Under the pieces are notes generated by a model. The model did no database searches. It saw only the letters and a list, made by a program, of their open reading frames with translations, and was not told where the DNA came from. The position numbers and the translations under genes are program-made. This document shows, one piece after another, positions 58,341 to 64,000 of a stretch of 64,000 bases of DNA. Within the stretch, counting starts at the first letter, position 1, and every line of letters begins with the position of its first letter. This DNA is from Cristatella mucedo (taxonomy: Eukaryota > Bryozoa > Phylactolaemata > Cristatellidae), in NCBI GenBank assembly GCA_009760855.2, contig WPIO01000004.1, positions 14,021,501 to 14,085,500 on the forward strand. The letters run 5' to 3'.

Positions 58341-59013
58341 AAGTACTTGGTAGTTCACTGCTGTTGAGCTGAGGGTCGTCGGTGGATGAAGCTGTTTCAA
58401 GCCTCTCCATTCTATAGCTGTTACATCTAGTTGAGTGTGAGCAGAACCTCATATTACTCCAAATTAGTTGTGCACGATGAAAAACCTGCAGATGCATTAT
58501 ATGCCTGACTGCTTGTGAGACAGTCATCTCTAGCTTGCAGCAAAATCTGCTTTGTTAATTGGCAATTGCTTTTTTTGGTAACGTCGTGTTGGGGCTATGG
58601 CAGTTCATCAGCTATTTTGACGGAGTATAGGGACGGAGTATAGGGAGCTATATAGACGGAGTATATCTGCTTTTACGCTACTGGAGGAGGAAGTTATGAC
58701 AGGGAACTAAACTGCGCATTAAGGGCCGTACATATATTGAAGGTTAACGGAGCAGCAAATCACAACGTACTACACAGATGTACATGTTTACTCAATAGTA
58801 ATGAGTAAACACACACTTCTTAGTCAATCTACATTGAAGCTGCGAGCATGGCATAGTATCCTTTTTTCAATCTCTTTACCTCAGTCTCTCGGCTTCCAAG
58901 CCTCAGCTTCCCAGCCCTGGTCTCAGTGCTAATCTCTAAGTTCAAGATATCCTGCTCCAGTCTCATTCTCAGCCATGGTGTCTGTATGTAACTTTCTTTC
59001 TCTGCCTCGGTCC

Positions 59014-59088
<75 letters not shown>

Positions 59089-59843
59089 CTATCTATTCTC
59101 TCTCATCGCAGCTGCTCTAGAGATTATTCCAGGAACTCCTTTTCGCTTTCATCACTAAATGATTGCAAAGTCAAATCAATTTTATTCATCAACGGTAAGA
59201 TCCACGACCTTTTGCTAAGCGCTAGACGTGATTGCGAGTTTTTTCTCTCTCGAGCAGCCTGTCAGATCTTGTTTTTAATTTAATGAAAGTGACGCAAATA
59301 CTGTGACGGCTTTAAAGGTGAACTTTAGGAAACAACATGCCTTTGACCATAATAAATAAATGCTCAAACTCCTCATGGAATCGGCAGAAGGCACTTCCAC
59401 GGACGGGTTATGCTGATTGCGGTTATCTAAGGAAATCCCGAGTTATCTAAGGAAATCCGAGTTTATGCTGATTGCGGTTATCTAAGGAAATCCCGAGCAT
59501 CAATTGGATGGGCCAACTTTTCCCGCATTGTTTCAAACGTAGTCGATGCTTTTTAATCCAATATGCGAACGAGTGTCAGAAAATCCCGTGGCATGCGTTC
59601 TCCAGAAAGTGAATAATCAATAACAGAGGATACGTGTCCCTGCAGCAGCGTTTACATTGCCACATTAGGCACTGCTTCTGCCCGGCAGACTCGCGCATAC
59701 GTCTAGCACGAAATACCGCAAACTTTACTTAGTGTAAGCTGGATTTTTTTTTGAGCTCCCCTTCTTTAGTTCTGTGTTGCGGCTCGGATGTTACTGAATT
59801 TCCCGCAAATTTTCACTCATTCGTAGCCACCTGCCAAAGCCCA
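58341..59843. other. Intergenic with microsatellite and small duplications
   Basis: Holds a GACGGAGTATAGG-like short repeat at about 58618-58668, a (CT)n run at 59018-59084 and a duplicated word (GCTGATTGCGGTTATCTAAG) at about 59411 and 59466. No gene recognised before 59844. Confidence 0.6.
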
Positions 59844-61478
59844 ATGAACAGGGTCCAGCAACGAGTCTTGCCTGCTCCTTCTAGTCACGAGTTGGAAAAG
59901 GTACGCAGTGACAAACAGCGGAATATTGTCCGTCACGCCCGCCTGTCGGGTCCCACTCCCACTCGACGGCGAGCATGAAGTCTTGACTGAATTGTTGTCA
60001 TTCGCTTTGTAGTGCAAGCGAGGAAAATCGGCCATAAACGATGCTGTCGTAAAGTTAGTCAGCGAAAACTACTTACCCAGGAAATCCAGCCGCAAGCCCA
60101 AAATCTCGTGGGTGCGGCGGCGCACGCTGGAGCGCGATCCGCAGCCGAAGCTCGACTACGCCACGCAGCCGACAGAGGACGTCTACCTGAGCCATCAGCG
60201 GCGCCGCCGCGAGCAAAGCGAGGGCCGCGGCTGGTCCTGCTCTATGCCGAGCAAGTACCTCGAGATGGGCTACAAATGCGGCGCGGCGTCGTACAGCGAG
60301 CGAGACCCGTACGGCGTCTTCGTGCAAATCATGGCCCCAGGGCTGTCGAAAAAGGTTTGCAAGCCCTCCGCCCGAGGCGCTCCCTCGCCGCGTCACTGGC
60401 CTCCTACCGGATCGCCAGTACGCGCTGCACGCTTCCAGCTGCGCTGCACGCTTCCAGCTGCGCCCTGCGGCGAGCCCTTTTCTGCCCGTCTACTGCCCAG
60501 CTAATCAAAAGATAAGCGCCACCTAGCGCCTGGCGCCTATCTTTTGGTGGCAAAGGGAGCTCCGGAAACTCGAACTCGGACTCTTTGGGCGCTCGCCAAG
60601 CCAGCTCCACGATCGTGCGACGCAGCGTACCCGGTTTCTCGTTCGGACGCTGCGAATCGACGTGGCGTTCATTGTCCTCCAGCAGTAGTGTAACCGTCGG
60701 GGGCGGGGGATCGTGAGGGGAAAAGAATTTCCGGTTTAACTGGGGCTCGAGCGGTGCAACACTCGGAAGCTGCAGAGGTATCGGCGGCTATTATCAATGA
60801 AGTAAGGCTTACACAAAACTTCATAAATCCCAACCGTCTGTGTGGATGCTCACATTCTCCGGGCGATGTTAGAGTAGCAAAATTGCACTCGGCTCCGAGG
60901 GTCCGAGCTGACGGGCGAGCTGACGGGCGACGTTGCTGTAAACTGAGCAAGAGAATTGCTGGCCGCCCTCGAAGTGGGAGACTGTCACCATTCCCACCGG
61001 GACTTGCGAAAAAACCCTCCCTCTCCGAACTTGCGACCAACCACCAGACTTTTGAGGCTCGCCATTTCTATCTACCGGGCGACGTACCCGACTAGCCGTT
61101 GCAGCAGCAGCAAGCTTGGCGGTCGTTGACCTAGCAAGACCCCGCCACAAGGCTTCGCTGGCAGCTTGACTAGTGCAGCTCTCACATGGATCCGACGCTT
61201 CTTTGGGTAGCTTTGGTGGACCGCCGATCCATCAAGCTCCTCAGTTGCCACTGTAGCGCCGGGCGGCTGCTGCACTCGACATTATAGTGAGAGGGAGTGA
61301 GTGGGTGAGCGGCCCGATGTACGACACATACCGTAAGCTTGCTGATTCCACTAATGCAACCAGCAGCAGTCAAGGAAGCACCCGCTACCGCTTGGATTAC
61401 GGAGTCGATTTTTCCCAGGGCCTCTAAAGCGTGCTTACTGGGAGAAGAGGGAGGGGAGAGAGAGCGAGAGAGATAGAG

Positions 61479-61527
<49 letters not shown>

Positions 61528-62191
61528 TAGAGAGGGAGAGAGAAAGAGACAGACAGAGAGAGAGAGAGAGAGAGATAGAGACAGAGACAGACAGAGAGAA
61601 CAGAAATCGCGAATATCAAAAACTCGTGGCCAGAAGTTTGTATTTAAATCCGAAAGCAGTCTGCTGCTGCGGGCAATCTTCAGTTACCAACAACTAGAAT
61701 AGCTCGAAGGAGTCTTGGCTTAAGTCGGCTGCTGTGTGTGCAATCTAATGCACAGTGCTACTCCAGGTCTCGTAGCTGATTATTTGGTAATATTTTCGTC
61801 TTTCACTTTTTAGGCGCTTAATGCTCTGTCGGAAATGAGGCGGCAACAAGATATGGCCGCCGCTCAAGAGCTTCATCTCGGAAAGTTGGTGAGTCGCAGG
61901 ACGATTGAAAATTTCTGCTGAGCTCCGCTCATTCGACTCCGACCTAGACGCGACGCGTCTAATGCGAGCTGTCGCGCTGAGCGTTAGCGTTAGCGTCTTT
62001 CTTGACAGATCGACAAAGCTCGCCGCGGTCCAACCAGAGCGGAGGCATTCGTGTTAAAGCAGGACAAGGAAGTGGCCTCGATGCTGGGCAAAGGTCGTCG
62101 ACATATGCTGGACATGTTGCACGAGACGGAGCACAGGATTTTAGCGATGCGGGCGGGCAGCTCCTACGAGAATCACGTTCGTCTATGCAAG
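59844..62191 (+). CDS. Unrecognised basic protein, four phase-0 exons, 3' end not found
   Basis: Exons 59844-59900, 60013-60354, 61814-61888 and 62009-62191 join in phase 0 at every border with GT-AG sites, giving 219 codons without a stop. I do not recognise the product. Exon 2 is rich in Arg/Lys (KSSRKPKISWVRRRTLERD) and holds QPTEDVYLSHQRRRR and a compact YLEMGYKCGAASYSERDPYG segment. Exons 3-4 look helical and charged (ALSEMRRQQDMAAAQELHLG, HMLDMLHETEHRILAM), as in coiled-coil or axonemal proteins, but that is only a guess. The start is the first ATG in frame. No stop follows exon 4 before a plausible donor (AAG, then GTGGGT), so the gene probably continues rightward, perhaps past the window. 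Conserved-looking composition and matching phases argue for a real gene. Confidence 0.6.
60509..60547. repeat. Imperfect palindrome in intron 2 of the unrecognised gene
   Basis: AAAAGATA-GCGCC is mirrored by GGCGCC-TATCTTTT around a GC-rich centre; a hairpin of about 39 bp with a few mismatches. Confidence 0.7.
61455..61610. repeat. (GA)n-rich tract
   Basis: A pure GA run of about 50 bp with interrupted GA, GATA and GACA words on both sides, within intron 2 of the unrecognised gene. Confidence 0.95.
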
Positions 62192-62599
62192 GTGGGTGTG
62201 GGTACCATGGCTCAGCGGGCCTTAGCGCCAGCCTAAAAGTGTGTTTACCTAATAGCACCGGCCATGAGATCTTTCAAAAAGAGGGGAGAGATCGCTCGAA
62301 CGGGGATGAGCGCCCAGCCGGGCAGCACGCGCGACAAAGCACAGATCGCCGGCTGCGCCGACGGTGGGTAGTTACAGTAGCGTCCGCACAAGGCTGCCTC
62401 GAGCGTATCAGCGAAACCTCGACCGCGACGCACGACGCAGACGCACGTAACCAGTCGTTCTCACAGGTTTCCAGCAGAGAATGCGTTCTAAAAGCTTGCT
62501 CGCACCGACTGCAAGACCCGCATTTAAGCCAGCCGCCGGCGGCCAGTGCGTCAGCGGCCGGCTTATACGGCCAATGGGAAAGTGCCCCCGTTGGCCAGC

Positions 62600-62770
62600 G
62601 CTTGTGCACGCAAGGCAGTTTAAATTTAGCTAAGGTTCTAGACGAGTTAGCTCCTCTTGCTAAGCGCACTGTTCGTCTTCACCCAGATGGTCTGCGGTTG
62701 ACCCAAGACATTAAAACAAGCTACTAAGGGTTCAAGCTAAGGTCTACTAAGCGCAAGTAGTCGGCGGCAG
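62600..62770 (+). mobile_element. LINE linker fragment
   Basis: The frame KVLDELAPLAKRTVRLHPDG matches the segment between endonuclease and RT in LINE proteins, and the nearby copy at 52090-52275. The rest of 62192-64000 shows no supported gene. Confidence 0.65.
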
Positions 62771-63369
62771 AAAAAATGGCTCCCTCATCGCCGTGCTTCC
62801 TACACCCTAACGATGCACAGTTCGCTAGACGCCCTCCCTAATCTGCTTCTCAGTTAGCTTTCGGACTAACGCTACCCCGAGAAAGCTCGCGTGCTCGGCA
62901 TTAGGCATAAGTTGGCCTCTTGGTGTTGCTGCCACTGAGCTCGTCCTGCGATAAGACCTTCATCGTTCGAAGCAGCAGCTACTAAAATGCTCGTTTTTCT
63001 TAAAGATTCGCAGCAGCTTGATTTCTCATTTGCCTTTCTAGTCGCTCGCACGGCACATTCACACGTCTCATCCTCAGTTCCTTTCCTCTGGGGACCTCGT
63101 AGTCGTGACCCGGTGAGGTTTTCTCACAGTAGGCCGCTGATATATATGATGAGTCTATGAGTGTCAATGCCTGAGTCATAAAGGCTACACAGACTTTCAG
63201 ATTAAACATCGTGTGCACCAAGTTGAGAGTTGCGTATCGCTCGAGATAGCGATCGGATATCTCTCGTCAATGAGCGCTATTAGATAAACGGCTGAAAACA
63301 CGAAACACGAGTGAACCTATCGTAGACGTAATGCAAATCGTAGCCCACAGAAAATGGAGGTTCCAAAAT

Positions 63370-63390
63370 ATGTATGTATATATATGTATA

Positions 63391-63431
<41 letters not shown>
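63370..63431. repeat. (TA)n(TG)n microsatellite
   Basis: A short TA/TG mixed run and then about 35 bp of pure TG. Confidence 0.93.
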
Positions 63432-63434
<3 letters not shown>

Positions 63435-63580
63435 TCATTTGTATAGGGCACTAAGAGAACGTAAAACTATTCAGGCTCTTCACATATGCCATGGTGTTCG
63501 AGCCCACGACCTCGGCCATCAAATGTACATCCACCTTGACCATGGTCGGGGCGAGCTCCTTAACTGCTGGTTGGTTCGCG
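63432..63580 (-). mobile_element. SINE-B copy
   Basis: On the minus strand CCAGCAGTTAAGGAGCTCGC (A-box region) and GGTCGTGGGCTCGAACACC (B-box-like) match the copies at 11850-11990 and 28078-28190. It lies directly against the TG repeat. Confidence 0.6.
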
Positions 63581-64000
63581 AACCAGCTCGGTGGTTTGCG
63601 ACGCTCGCCATATGCTTGTCGCACATATAAAAAAGCTTGCGAAAGAATATAGCTCGCTGTATTTCGCCAATTCTTCAAAACTGCTTCAACTTGAGTTTTG
63701 GAAAGGCGGACGTCCCAACGAGCGAGTGACTACATATAAGATCATTATAATGATAGATTTATTACTAAGATTTAATAGAGTTACTAATAGATATAAATAG
63801 CAATTTCATGTGCCTATTTTGGCATTGTGGCACTTACGAAAAAATTCGAAACAACCCTAGCTAGGCCAACCAGTCTCGAGGGCCCTTTGTGCTGCAAATA
63901 ACACGCACACTTTTCCTGGCTGCGAGATAAGTCTTAGCAGGCAAGACAGGCATAAACGCATATGGATAGGCAAAACTCTTGTGTTCCCATCCCTCCTGGC

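Noticed and set aside
62465-62727. Possible fifth exon of the unrecognised gene after CAG at 62466
   Set aside because: The frame runs straight into LINE linker sequence and a stop, and the acceptor lacks a good pyrimidine tract.

Overview
This window is nuclear DNA from a multicellular animal, most likely an invertebrate; I cannot name the species. Genes are cut into many short exons with GT-AG junctions. Between and inside them lie decayed L2/CR1-like LINEs, tRNA-derived SINEs, a dead hAT transposon and long (CT)n, (TA)n and (TG)n microsatellites. No prokaryotic operon, rRNA gene, functional tRNA gene or CRISPR array was seen. The ORFs in the window are exon fragments, so I joined exons by hand using splice sites, reading phase and conserved family sequence. 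|| Layout: (1) 968-9928, minus: a DCDC2-type double-doublecortin gene, eight exons recognised, C-terminus possibly beyond the left edge, with an RFX X-box-like site just upstream. (2) 10-23 kb: intergenic repeat land, including nested LINE/SINE insertions and a hAT transposase relic that carries a perfect 78-bp inverted repeat. (3) 23367-39392, minus: a complete mitochondrial proton-translocating NAD(P) transhydrogenase gene (NNT), 15 coding exons, 1080 residues. (4) 42510-48848, plus: a complete mitochondrial NADP-dependent isocitrate dehydrogenase gene (IDH2), 10 coding exons, 447 residues. (5) 49-59 kb: LINE/SINE fragments, a tandem duplication and a GC-rich island. (6) 59844-62191, plus: four phase-0 exons of a basic, probably helical protein I do not recognise. 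|| NNT and IDH2 lie head to head, with about 3.1 kb between start codons. Both products make NADPH in the mitochondrial matrix. NNT uses the proton gradient and NADH; IDH2 oxidises isocitrate. Physical pairing of the two main matrix NADPH sources is the most interesting gene-level observation here. || Repeat names LINE-A, LINE-B, SINE-A and SINE-B are mine, based only on similarity among copies inside this window. LINE-A ends in a conserved stem-loop followed by a TAA-rich tail and occurs in tail-to-tail inverted pairs.
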